A DNA stretch of 5,544 nt from assembly GCA_001805375.1 (NCBI GenBank), contig MHFY01000140.1:82636-88179 (forward strand), read 5' to 3'. This DNA comes from Omnitrophica WOR_2 bacterium GWA2_47_8 (GTDB lineage: Bacteria > Omnitrophota > Gorgyraeia > Zapsychrales > GWA2-47-8). The position numbers were made by a program, and so were the translations under genes. Positions within the stretch are counted from its first letter, which is position 1. The number at the start of each line of letters is the position of its first letter. Below the pieces are notes generated by a model, which worked only from the letters and a program-made list of their open reading frames with translations, made no database searches and was not told where the DNA came from. Shown one piece after another: positions 1 through 5,184 of this stretch.

Positions 1-1
1 C

Positions 2-865
2 GAAACGATCCCTAATATCAAGCAGGACTTGAAAAATAATTTTGGGTTCACGCCGGATTTTGAGAAAGGCAAACATTTTCTAGAAGCCAATGACGGCGCG
101 GGGAACACGTTTAAAGCCACCGCTAAACCGGTTTTGATCGGCACCGCGGTTGTGGGTGCCACGACCATGATCTTTTCTATTATTATGATCTTGACCGTAG
201 GGTTGACCGATAATATCGATAAGCTTTCGATCCTTTATCCGCCGTTTTTGTTAGGGATGATCATGGGTGGGGCCACGATCTATTGGTTTACCGGCGCGTC
301 CACCCACGCGGTCACGGCCGGGGCGTATCATGCGGTTAATTTTATTAAAAAGAATATAAAATTGGAAGGCGTCACCCGTGCCTCGACCGAAGACAGTAAA
401 AAGGTGGTTGAGATCTGCACCAAATTCGCCCAAAAAGGGATGATCAACCTTTTCTTAACGGTATTTTTCAGCACGCTGGCCTTTGCCTGTTTGAACCCGT
501 ATTATTTTATCGGATACCTGATCTCCATTGCCTTGTTCGGTCTGTTCCAGGCGATCTTTATGGCCAACGCCGGCGGGGCCTGGGACAACGCGAAGAAGGT
601 GGTCGAGGTTGACCTGAAGGAGAAAGGCACACCGTTACATGCGGCTACGGTCGTCGGTGACACCGTCGGAGATCCTTTCAAGGATACGTCCTCGGTCGCC
701 ATTAATCCGATCATTAAATTTACGACCTTGTTCGGGCTTCTGGCCATTGAAATTGCCATCGAGTTAAACACGAAATTGAATCTTATGTTAGCCGTTGTCT
801 TTTTTGCCGTCGCGCTTTTCTTCGTGAATCGTTCGTTCCACGATATGCGCATCAAAAAGGAATAG
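2..865 (+). CDS. hppA: Membrane-bound ion-translocating pyrophosphatase (HppA), C-terminal part, 5' end outside window
   Basis: Hydrolyses cytoplasmic pyrophosphate and uses the energy to pump H+ or Na+ across the inner membrane. The frame is open from base 2, so the TTG at 29 is an internal Leu and not a start. About 287 residues of a protein that is usually near 700 are present. Family signatures visible are ETIPN near the edge, GAGNTFKA (about 92-118), GGAWDNAKK (about 572-598) and GDTVGDPFKDT (656-688); the last two carry the conserved Asp/Lys residues that bind Mg-pyrophosphate. Several hydrophobic membrane spans lie between them, and the chain ends in a short basic tail. Lys at 113-115, in the GNTxKA motif, is the residue that marks K+-independent enzymes; K+-dependent ones have Ala there. 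The helix carrying the glutamate that helps set H+ versus Na+ specificity lies outside the window, so the pumped ion is unknown. The TIMP-like gene follows after one base. Confidence 0.97.
   Translation, partial: ETIPNIKQDLKNNFGFTPDFEKGKHFLEANDGAGNTFKATAKPVLIGTAVVGATTMIFSIIMILTVGLTDNIDKLSILYPPFLLGMIMGGATIYWFTGASTHAVTAGAYHAVNFIKKNIKLEGVTRASTEDSKKVVEICTKFAQKGMINLFLTVFFSTLAFACLNPYYFIGYLISIALFGLFQAIFMANAGGAWDNAKKVVEVDLKEKGTPLHAATVVGDTVGDPFKDTSSVAINPIIKFTTLFGLLAIEIAIELNTKLNLMLAVVFFAVALFFVNRSFHDMRIKKE
857..861 (+). promoter_or_regulatory. Shine-Dalgarno of the TIMP-like gene, inside the 3' end of hppA
   Basis: AAGGA lies 5 bases upstream of the ATG at 867 and within the last codons of hppA. It fixes the start of the downstream gene and suggests translation coupled to hppA. 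Confidence 0.6.
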
Positions 866-866
866 A

Positions 867-1268
867 ATGTTGAATAAAGTGATAGTCGTAAAAAAATGGT
901 CCGCCATACTGTTTGGCGGGCTTTTTTTTATTCTTGCAGCCTCTCGAGTTTCCGCCTGTTCCTGTGCGGCTCAGACCCCGCAAATGTATGACGACGGCGC
1001 GGACATTATTTTTACCGGTGAGGTTAAATCCATCGGAAAGAGCTGGGACAAACAGGCCTATGAATTCAAGGTCCTGAAGGTCAAAAAGGGCTTGAAGAAA
1101 GATACCAAGACCATCACGGTTTACGCGCTTATCAACGGCGCCGAATGCGGCACCACCTTTGAAAAGGGACAGACCTACCAGATCTACGCCATCCTCAACG
1201 AAGACAAAAAGTATGAAACGAATCTTTGTATGGGGAATCAGGACGTTTTTGAAGAGGAAGAGTATTGA
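867..1268 (+). CDS. Exported TIMP/NTR-like small Cys-rich protein
   Basis: Predicted 133-residue exported protein of unknown function. A basic N-terminus (K4, K9, K10) and a hydrophobic stretch (12-25) form a signal peptide ending VSA before Cys31. This fits both signal peptidase I (VSA) and a lipobox (V-S-A-C), so it may be a lipoprotein or a soluble periplasmic protein. The mature part starts CSC and keeps the pattern of bacterial netrin/TIMP-like domains: a segment like DIIFTGEVKSI, a central FKVLKVKKG strand, GAECGTTFEKGQTYQIYA, and a late Cys. The four mature cysteines (31, 33, 94, 121) suit two disulfides. The tail is very acidic (EEEE near the end). The start is supported by AAGGA 5 bases upstream. 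It begins one base after the hppA stop, so it is probably in the same transcript. Bacterial members of this fold have no agreed role; protease inhibition should not be assumed. Confidence 0.8.
   Translation: MLNKVIVVKKWSAILFGGLFFILAASRVSACSCAAQTPQMYDDGADIIFTGEVKSIGKSWDKQAYEFKVLKVKKGLKKDTKTITVYALINGAECGTTFEKGQTYQIYAILNEDKKYETNLCMGNQDVFEEEEY
891..929 (+). terminator. Terminator-like hairpin plus T-run inside the signal-peptide codons of the TIMP-like gene
   Basis: The perfect stem CCGCCA (901-906) / TGGCGG (914-919) has a 7-base loop and is followed at once by GC and eight T (922-929). An A-run at 891-896 can pair with the T-run, extending the stem with wobbles and one mismatch. This is the form of an intrinsic terminator, and the flanking A-run would make it work in both directions. 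It lies about 25 bases inside a well-supported coding sequence, so it may end part of the hppA transcripts or be disrupted by translating ribosomes. It may also be a chance result of coding K-K...F-F in a signal peptide. Confidence 0.45.
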
Positions 1269-1275
1269 TTTCAAC

Positions 1276-1280
1276 GGAGG
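1276..1280 (+). promoter_or_regulatory. Shine-Dalgarno deciding a TTG start
   Basis: GGAGG sits 4 bases before the TTG at 1285, in the 16-base gap after the TIMP-like stop. It is the strongest ribosome binding site near the beginning of the next gene. It supports a TTG start over the longer open frame, which would overlap the upstream gene by more than 100 bases. A second GGAGG (1374-1378) precedes an in-frame ATG at 1384, but starting there would lose the signal peptide. Confidence 0.6.
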
Positions 1281-1284
1281 AAAG

Positions 1285-1677
1285 TTGCAACAACCCACCG
1301 AACATTATTTTCGATTATTATTTCCGCTCTTAATTATCATCTTCATCAGCTGTTCAGCGAACACAGCGAGCGCGGAGGAAGCAATGTCCGACGGCACGCA
1401 TAAAACATATTACGATACGGGAGAAAAACAGTATGAATCGCATTACAAAGACGGAGAGCTGCAAGGCCTGACCACCGAGTATGAAAAGAACGGGACAGTC
1501 AAAGCCAAATATCAGTTTGAACATGATGTCTTGATCAGTAAGCAGGAAAAGGAACCCAAGCGGGATATGGGACGGATGACATTTCTTGTCAGGCCGTGGT
1601 TTTGGCTTGGCCTTTTAGCGTTGGGCGGCGGTTTCTGGTTTTTCTTTACAAAAGTAATATTGAAAAAGTATAGCTAG
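1285..1677 (+). CDS. Exported MORN-repeat protein with C-terminal membrane anchor
   Basis: Predicted 130-residue envelope protein. From the TTG start, residues 9-22 form a hydrophobic signal core (LLFPLLIIIF). This is followed by a possible but weak lipobox (FISC, Cys23) and a good signal peptidase I site (ASA before Glu31). Residues about 37-82 hold two MORN-like (MORN_2 / YwqK-type) repeats of the form YYxxGxxxxExxYKDGxLxGxxxxYxxNG. A charged linker (85-95, many Lys/Glu) leads to a Trp/Phe-rich membrane span at about 102-125 with a basic end (KKYS). The repeat domain would therefore lie outside the inner membrane, held by the C-terminal helix. MORN_2 repeats are often labelled antitoxin-like because of YwqK, but no toxin partner is adjacent, so that role is not supported. 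It follows the TIMP-like gene by 16 bases and precedes the TSUP gene by 13, suggesting one transcript. The alternative start at 1384 would give a 97-residue protein without a signal peptide. Confidence 0.75.
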   Translation: MQQPTEHYFRLLFPLLIIIFISCSANTASAEEAMSDGTHKTYYDTGEKQYESHYKDGELQGLTTEYEKNGTVKAKYQFEHDVLISKQEKEPKRDMGRMTFLVRPWFWLGLLALGGGFWFFFTKVILKKYS

Positions 1678-1690
1678 CGAATTTATTTTT

Positions 1691-2461
1691 ATGGATATCC
1701 TTTTTATCTGCCTCATCGCCTTTGCCGCATCGCTGTTGACCCTTTACTCTGGTTTCGGGTTAGGCACCATTCTCATGCCGGTCATGGCGATATTTTTTCC
1801 GCTGGATATCGCCATTGCGTTGACCGCGGCCGTTCATTTTTTAAATAATTTATTTAAATTGGCGTTATTAGGGAAGAAGGCGCACTGGGACATTGTTTTA
1901 AAATTCGGCCTGCCCGCGTTTGTAAGCGCCTTTTTGGGGGCCAAGGCTTTGTTTTGGTTTGAGACCATTCCGCTGCTGTTCGCGTATCAATTGGGCAACC
2001 GCGTCTTTGAAGTGACCGTTTTAAAATTAAGTATCGCGATCTTGATCATTATCTTTGTGATCCTGGAATTGATCCCTAAATTCCAAAAACTTTCCTTTTC
2101 TCCTAGATTCGTATCTTTAGGCGGCCTGGTAACCGGCTTTTTGGGCGGGCTTTCCGGGCATCAGGGCGCGCTGAGAAGTGCTTTCTTGATCAAAGCGAAC
2201 CTTACCAAAGAAAGTTTCATCGCAACCGGGGTCGTGATCGCCTGCCTAGTGGATCTTTCCCGGCTGTTTGTTTACAGCCAAAATGTATTCGCCCAGATCG
2301 CTGATCATAAACTTCTTGTTTTATCTGCCGCAGTTTCCGCCTTCGCAGGTGTTTTTCTAGGCGCCCGTTTGCTTCATAAGATAACAATGGCCGCTGTCCA
2401 GCGCATCGTCACCGCCTTGCTTTTGACCATCGCCATCTTGTTAGCGGCGGGGATGGTCTAG
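1691..2461 (+). CDS. TauE/SafE (TSUP) family membrane transporter
   Basis: Inner-membrane protein of 256 residues, normal length for the TSUP family, whose members are linked to export or import of sulfite, sulfoacetate and other small organosulfur anions. It is hydrophobic throughout, with about 7-8 likely helices. It shows the internal duplication of the family: the first half opens with YSGFGLGTILMPV (19-31), and the second has GLVTGFLGGLSGHQGALRSAFL (145-166), the usual gly-rich G-x-G signature at each repeat. A short charged region (130-140) separates the halves. Start ATG 1691 is 13 bases after the previous stop. There is no clear Shine-Dalgarno (the preceding bases are AT-rich), so it may depend on upstream translation. 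The substrate cannot be inferred: no sulfur-metabolism gene is nearby. It is the last gene before a promoter region, and I see no strong dedicated terminator after it. Confidence 0.9.
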   Translation: MDILFICLIAFAASLLTLYSGFGLGTILMPVMAIFFPLDIAIALTAAVHFLNNLFKLALLGKKAHWDIVLKFGLPAFVSAFLGAKALFWFETIPLLFAYQLGNRVFEVTVLKLSIAILIIIFVILELIPKFQKLSFSPRFVSLGGLVTGFLGGLSGHQGALRSAFLIKANLTKESFIATGVVIACLVDLSRLFVYSQNVFAQIADHKLLVLSAAVSAFAGVFLGARLLHKITMAAVQRIVTALLLTIAILLAAGMV

Positions 2462-2469
2462 AAAATTCT

Positions 2470-2498
2470 TTGCATTCCATACAAATGAGTGGTATATT
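2470..2498 (+). promoter_or_regulatory. Sigma-70-like promoter for the ORF6N-radC unit
   Basis: TTGCAT (2470-2475; first three bases match the -35 consensus) and TATATT (2493-2498; five of six match the -10) are separated by exactly 17 bases. Predicted transcription start is near 2505, giving a leader of about 50 bases that contains the hairpin at 2514-2553. Confidence 0.5.
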
Positions 2499-2513
2499 CT
2501 TCTGGTCTTCCTT

Positions 2514-2553
2514 AAATCCCCTTGAATATTAATTATTTAATGAGAGGGGATTT
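2514..2553 (+). promoter_or_regulatory. Leader hairpin overlapping the Shine-Dalgarno of the ORF6N gene
   Basis: AAATCCCCT (2514-2522) is the exact reverse complement of AGGGGATTT (2545-2553). The AT-rich loop holds a smaller stem, ATTAA (2528-2532) / TTAAT (2537-2541). The right arm contains AGGGG (2545-2549), the only Shine-Dalgarno-like element before ATG 2557 (7-base spacing), so folding would mask translation initiation. The dyad could instead be an operator for the ORF6N protein, or serve as a weak terminator of the upstream transcript; only four T follow the right arm, three of them part of it, so the terminator reading is weaker. Confidence 0.5.
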
Positions 2554-2556
2554 TCT

Positions 2557-3075
2557 ATGCAAACCGCAGTCATTCCTGCCGAAGTGATCCAAAATAAAAT
2601 TTTTATAATCCGCGGGCAAAAGGTGATGCTGGATCGTGACCTTGCTGAGCTGTATGGGGTTCCAACCAAAGCCTTAATTCAAGCCACAAAGCGTAATAAG
2701 CAGCGATTTCCAAAAGATTTTATGTTTCAATTGACCCAAATGGAGAAAATTGAGGTGGTCACAATTTGTGACCACCTCAAAGTCTTAAAATTTTCCTCCC
2801 GACGACCTTTCGCCTTTACCGAGCACGGCGCTTTAATGTTGGCCAATGTTCTAAAAAGTGAACGCGCCATTAAAGCGAGTATCTATATTATCCGTACATT
2901 TATAAAACTACGAGAATATGTGACGACATATAAAGTATTAGAACAAGCGTTGAAAGAACTGGAAGGTAGAGTTGATTACCACGATAAGCACATAAAAGCG
3001 ATATTTGAAGCCATTCGAAAATTAATGGAGCCTGCGCCAGAAAAACCTAAACCCCGGATCGGATTTCATCCATGA
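2557..3075 (+). CDS. ORF6N-domain DNA-binding protein (KilA-N/antirepressor type)
   Basis: Predicted 172-residue DNA-binding protein. The ORF6N domain spans about residues 8-120 with clear family signatures: IIRGQKVMLDRDLAELYGV (17-35), TKALIQATKRNKQRFPKDFMFQLT (37-60), RRPFAFTEHGALMLANVL (82-99) and a final SIYIIRTFIKLREY helix. A likely coiled coil (about 125-158, ALKELEGRVDYHDKHIKAIFEAIRKL) suggests dimers, and the protein ends with a Pro/Lys tail and RIGF motif that I recall in many stand-alone bacterial members. ORF6N domains occur in phage antirepressors and in many chromosomal copies of unknown role. Start ATG 2557 has AGGGG 7 bases upstream. Codons are visibly more AT-rich than those of radC or hppA, consistent with transfer. 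The central stretch EVVTxCDHL (66-74) is encoded by a perfect palindrome. The stop overlaps the radC start (ATGA), so the two are translationally coupled. No integrase, repressor or other phage gene is in view. Confidence 0.9.
   Translation: MQTAVIPAEVIQNKIFIIRGQKVMLDRDLAELYGVPTKALIQATKRNKQRFPKDFMFQLTQMEKIEVVTICDHLKVLKFSSRRPFAFTEHGALMLANVLKSERAIKASIYIIRTFIKLREYVTTYKVLEQALKELEGRVDYHDKHIKAIFEAIRKLMEPAPEKPKPRIGFHP
2750..2780. repeat. Perfect 31-base palindrome (15-base arms, 1-base centre) inside the ORF6N gene
   Basis: TTGAGGTGGTCACAA (2750-2764) and TTGTGACCACCTCAA (2766-2780) are exact reverse complements around a single T at 2765. The palindrome is in register with the codons: GAG/CTC, GTG/CAC, GTC/GAC and ACA/TGT pair around ATT, encoding E-V-V-T-I-C-D-H-L. 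It could be an operator bound by a dimer, an mRNA hairpin or a cruciform. The near absence of a loop makes a DNA-level dimer site the simplest reading. Confidence 0.9.
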
Positions 3076-3764
3076 GCGCATATCCTTCTTCTATCTGTTC
3101 CTGGCCTATCGACGACCGCCCGCGGGAAAAGCTCGCCAAATACGGTGAACACAAACTTTCTAATTCCGAATTGCTGGCCATTCTTTTACGCACCGGCGTC
3201 AAAGGCGAGAGTGCGGTGGATCTGGCTCGTAAATTATTGGTAAAATTCAAGACCTTCCGCAACATGAGCCACACTGATCCCAGCGATTGGGAAGAATTTA
3301 AAGGCTTGGGTCCCGCCAAGCTCGCCCAGATCAAGGCTGCGCTTGAGATCGGCCGCCGTTTTCGCGAGGAAGAAGTGAAAGAAGACCGCCTGCAGATCAG
3401 GTCCGCCAAAGATATTGTGGCCATCCTCATGCCGCGCATGCGCGATCTTAAGAGGGAAGTCTTCAAGGTCGTTTTTCTCAACAGCCAAAACCGCATCATC
3501 GCCATTGAAGATATGGCCGAAGGCACGGTCAATTTTGCCTCGCCGGTGATCAGGGAGATCCTGCAGCGCGCCTTACAGCATTTCGCCACATCGATCGTGT
3601 GTATCCACAACCATCCTTCGGGAAAAGCTGTCCCCAGCAATGAAGACCGCGTCTTCACCCGACGTCTCGTCGACGCCGGCACCGCCCTCGGCGTGAAAAT
3701 ACTGGACCACGTGATCATCGGGGATGAAGAATTCCATAGTTTTGCAGATAGGGGGGAGATATAA
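3072..3764 (+). CDS. radC: RadC family JAB/JAMM-domain protein
   Basis: Full-length RadC (230 residues, usual size). Order of domains: an N-terminal UPF0758-type region with RPREKLAKYGEHKLSNSELLAILLRTG (16-42), a helix-hairpin-helix with GLGPAKLAQIKAALEIGRR (78-96), and a C-terminal MPN/JAB domain. The metal-binding motif is complete: H179-N-H181-P-S-G-x3-P-S189-N-E-D192 fits HxHx7SxxD, with a candidate Glu at 129. Despite the name, the original radC102 repair mutation was later mapped to recG, and the biochemical role of RadC remains unsettled; metal-dependent hydrolase or nuclease activity is inferred from the motif. Start ATG 3072 overlaps the ORF6N stop by 4 bases with no strong Shine-Dalgarno, implying coupled translation. 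RadC-like genes occur both in core chromosomes and in mobile elements; base composition here resembles the GC-richer host genes more than the ORF6N gene does. Confidence 0.96.
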   Translation: MSAYPSSICSWPIDDRPREKLAKYGEHKLSNSELLAILLRTGVKGESAVDLARKLLVKFKTFRNMSHTDPSDWEEFKGLGPAKLAQIKAALEIGRRFREEEVKEDRLQIRSAKDIVAILMPRMRDLKREVFKVVFLNSQNRIIAIEDMAEGTVNFASPVIREILQRALQHFATSIVCIHNHPSGKAVPSNEDRVFTRRLVDAGTALGVKILDHVIIGDEEFHSFADRGEI

Positions 3765-3765
3765 T
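3760..3765 (+). promoter_or_regulatory. Possible -10 element for the tamB-like gene
   Basis: An exact TATAAT lies across the radC stop codon, about 48 bases before the next start. No good -35 hexamer is found at 16-18 bases upstream and there is no extended -10 TG, so this is tentative. The spacer to the next gene is very A/T-rich with a weak AT-only inverted repeat (3786-3792 / 3803-3809). Confidence 0.25.
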
Positions 3766-3812
3766 AAAGTCCAAAGTAAAAAAATAAAAATATTCAGTGG
3801 TCTATTTTTCAA

Positions 3813-5105
3813 ATGAAAATCAAATATATTATTTTGTTGATCGGCGCTGTATTGGCCGGCATGGCCGGGTTTGCGGCGTGGGCCGTTATGACGACCAGGG
3901 GCAGTGAATTTTTTGTCAGGCAATTGCTCAACGCTGCCGTTAAAGGGGAAAGGGTCAAATTCGATACAAGTCAAGGCAGTCTCGCCGACGGCATAGCGTT
4001 CCAGAATCTTGAGATCAGCCAATTAAAGGGATTACCCCAGGGAAGCATCGTAAAGGTCCAATCCATTTATTTTAACAGCCCTCTTTGGGGCTTTCCCCGT
4101 GGGTTAACGGTCCGCGTCGATAATGCCAGGTTTTTCCTGCCGGAGAGCGACCCGATCGTTTTGTTCGGGACCTGGGAGAAGGGGCAATTGGACGGTAATT
4201 TATTTACCCCCCGCCTTTCAGTGGCGGATTTCAGGCAGTATTTCCCGCAGCTTCGCAAACTGCCCAACTTTAGAGATCAGTTTCAAGACGTGGACATTCA
4301 TGTGATCGGCCCGCCGGAATCCCTGCAATTAAAAGGCAAAGCCCTGTTAGCCGGTTTTTCATACAAGAATTTGACGCTTTCCAATTGCCCGCTGACGATG
4401 GACCTTAAGGTGGACGGTTCTGCCACGGACACCGTAGACAAAATCAAGCTGTTAGGAGCCATCGAAACCAGGTCCGGACAATTGCAGATAGAGCAGGTCA
4501 CGATCGATATGGCGCGCAGTATTCTGCGATTTAACGGCCCGGTCAATCAGCCTCAGTTCAATCTATCCGCCACCAGCACCGTTGATAAAGTCAAGATCCA
4601 TATCCGTTTGACCGGGACCATTGCCAAGCCGGACCTTGTTTTGAACTCCTATCCGCCGTATGCACAGGAACAATTACTGGTCATGCTGGCGACCGGGAAG
4701 AAATGGGACAGTATCAGTGATTCCTTGGATAAAGGAAAACTTTCGCCGGAATTATCAAAAGATTTTATCGATTATGTGCTGTTTGGCGGTAAGGCCTCAG
4801 CCATTGCCAAAAAGATAGGTTTAAAAGAGCTGAACGTAACCTATGATGAGCAAAGGCAGGGGATTTATGGAAAGCAGGGGATCACGGATCGGTTTGACGT
4901 GGGGTATGGCGTTGAGAAACAAACAGGGGCGACAACGCCCCTCTTGAACCAAACGATCAGTGGCGAGTATAGGGTGACGGACAAAGTCAGCGTGGGGGCG
5001 GAAAGGGAATTAAAGAGTCCGCTGGATCAGCAAACATCCGGCAGCGAGGTCATCGCCCCGGTTCCCAATGATAAGATTTTTCTGAAATATAAAAAGGAGT
5101 TTTAG
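3813..5105 (+). CDS. Short TamB/AsmA-like translocation and assembly protein (DUF490 C-terminal domain)
   Basis: Predicted 430-residue envelope protein. A basic start and hydrophobic helix (about 5-26) form an uncleaved N-terminal anchor. After it comes the TamB/AsmA opening pattern: T-x-x-G-x-x-FFVRQLLN followed by VKFDTSQGSLADGIAFQNLEI. The middle is beta-rich with alternating hydrophobic residues, as in the lipid-groove proteins TamB, YhdP and AsmA that bridge inner and outer membranes. Residues about 266-296 (LTGTIAKPDLVLNSYPPY, then EQLLVMLATGK) match the TamB C-terminal domain, and the chain ends in a beta-strand closing in Phe. E. coli TamB is about 1260 residues, so this is a much reduced form that may be too short to span the periplasm alone. 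No TamA/BamA gene is adjacent. The start has no clear Shine-Dalgarno and lies 48 bases after radC. The gene implies an outer membrane. A perfect GGGGCG hairpin at 4925-4942 lies within the coding sequence and lacks a T-run. Confidence 0.85.
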   Translation: MKIKYIILLIGAVLAGMAGFAAWAVMTTRGSEFFVRQLLNAAVKGERVKFDTSQGSLADGIAFQNLEISQLKGLPQGSIVKVQSIYFNSPLWGFPRGLTVRVDNARFFLPESDPIVLFGTWEKGQLDGNLFTPRLSVADFRQYFPQLRKLPNFRDQFQDVDIHVIGPPESLQLKGKALLAGFSYKNLTLSNCPLTMDLKVDGSATDTVDKIKLLGAIETRSGQLQIEQVTIDMARSILRFNGPVNQPQFNLSATSTVDKVKIHIRLTGTIAKPDLVLNSYPPYAQEQLLVMLATGKKWDSISDSLDKGKLSPELSKDFIDYVLFGGKASAIAKKIGLKELNVTYDEQRQGIYGKQGITDRFDVGYGVEKQTGATTPLLNQTISGEYRVTDKVSVGAERELKSPLDQQTSGSEVIAPVPNDKIFLKYKKEF

Positions 5106-5147
5106 GTTCAAAGGGCCAATCGCTTAACAGTTTTGACATGTAAAATA

Positions 5148-5176
5148 TTGACAAAATTAAACTCCTAGAGTATCGT
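5148..5176 (+). promoter_or_regulatory. Sigma-70-like promoter for the GST-like gene
   Basis: A perfect -35 TTGACA (5148-5153) and TATCGT (5171-5176, four of six) are spaced by 17 bases. A second perfect TTGACA lies 15 bases further upstream (5133-5138), with only a poor -10 match at 16-18 bases. Transcription would begin near 5183, which leaves almost no leader for ATG 5185 but about 29 bases for ATG 5212. Confidence 0.45.
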
Positions 5177-5184
5177 TACATATT

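Noticed and set aside
29..31. TTG as the start of the pyrophosphatase gene
   Set aside because: The frame stays open to base 2 and the upstream residues (ETIPNIKQD) continue the family sequence, so this is an internal Leu in a gene cut by the window edge.
1159..1284. Longer N-terminus for the MORN gene starting at 1159
   Set aside because: It would overlap the TIMP-like gene by more than 100 bases, adds basic low-quality sequence before the signal peptide and has no ribosome binding site; TTG 1285 with GGAGG is better.
3751..3764. Strong purine-rich Shine-Dalgarno-like run (GGGGGGAG) at the end of radC
   Set aside because: No start codon lies at a suitable distance downstream; the next gene starts about 55 bases later, so it is simply the Asp-Arg-Gly-Glu codons of RadC.
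3786..3809. AT-only inverted repeat between radC and the tamB-like gene
   Set aside because: The 7-base A/T arms (AAAAATA / TATTTTT) are expected by chance in such AT-rich sequence and would not form a stable terminator stem.
3047..4022. Antisense open frames opposite radC and its 3' flank
   Set aside because: They mirror the codon pattern of well-supported + strand genes, lack family motifs and have no clear ribosome binding sites.
4925..4942. Perfect 7-base stem hairpin (AGGGGCG / CGCCCCT, 4-base loop)
   Set aside because: It lies deep within the tamB-like coding sequence with no T-run after it; it is probably a coding coincidence and not a terminator.
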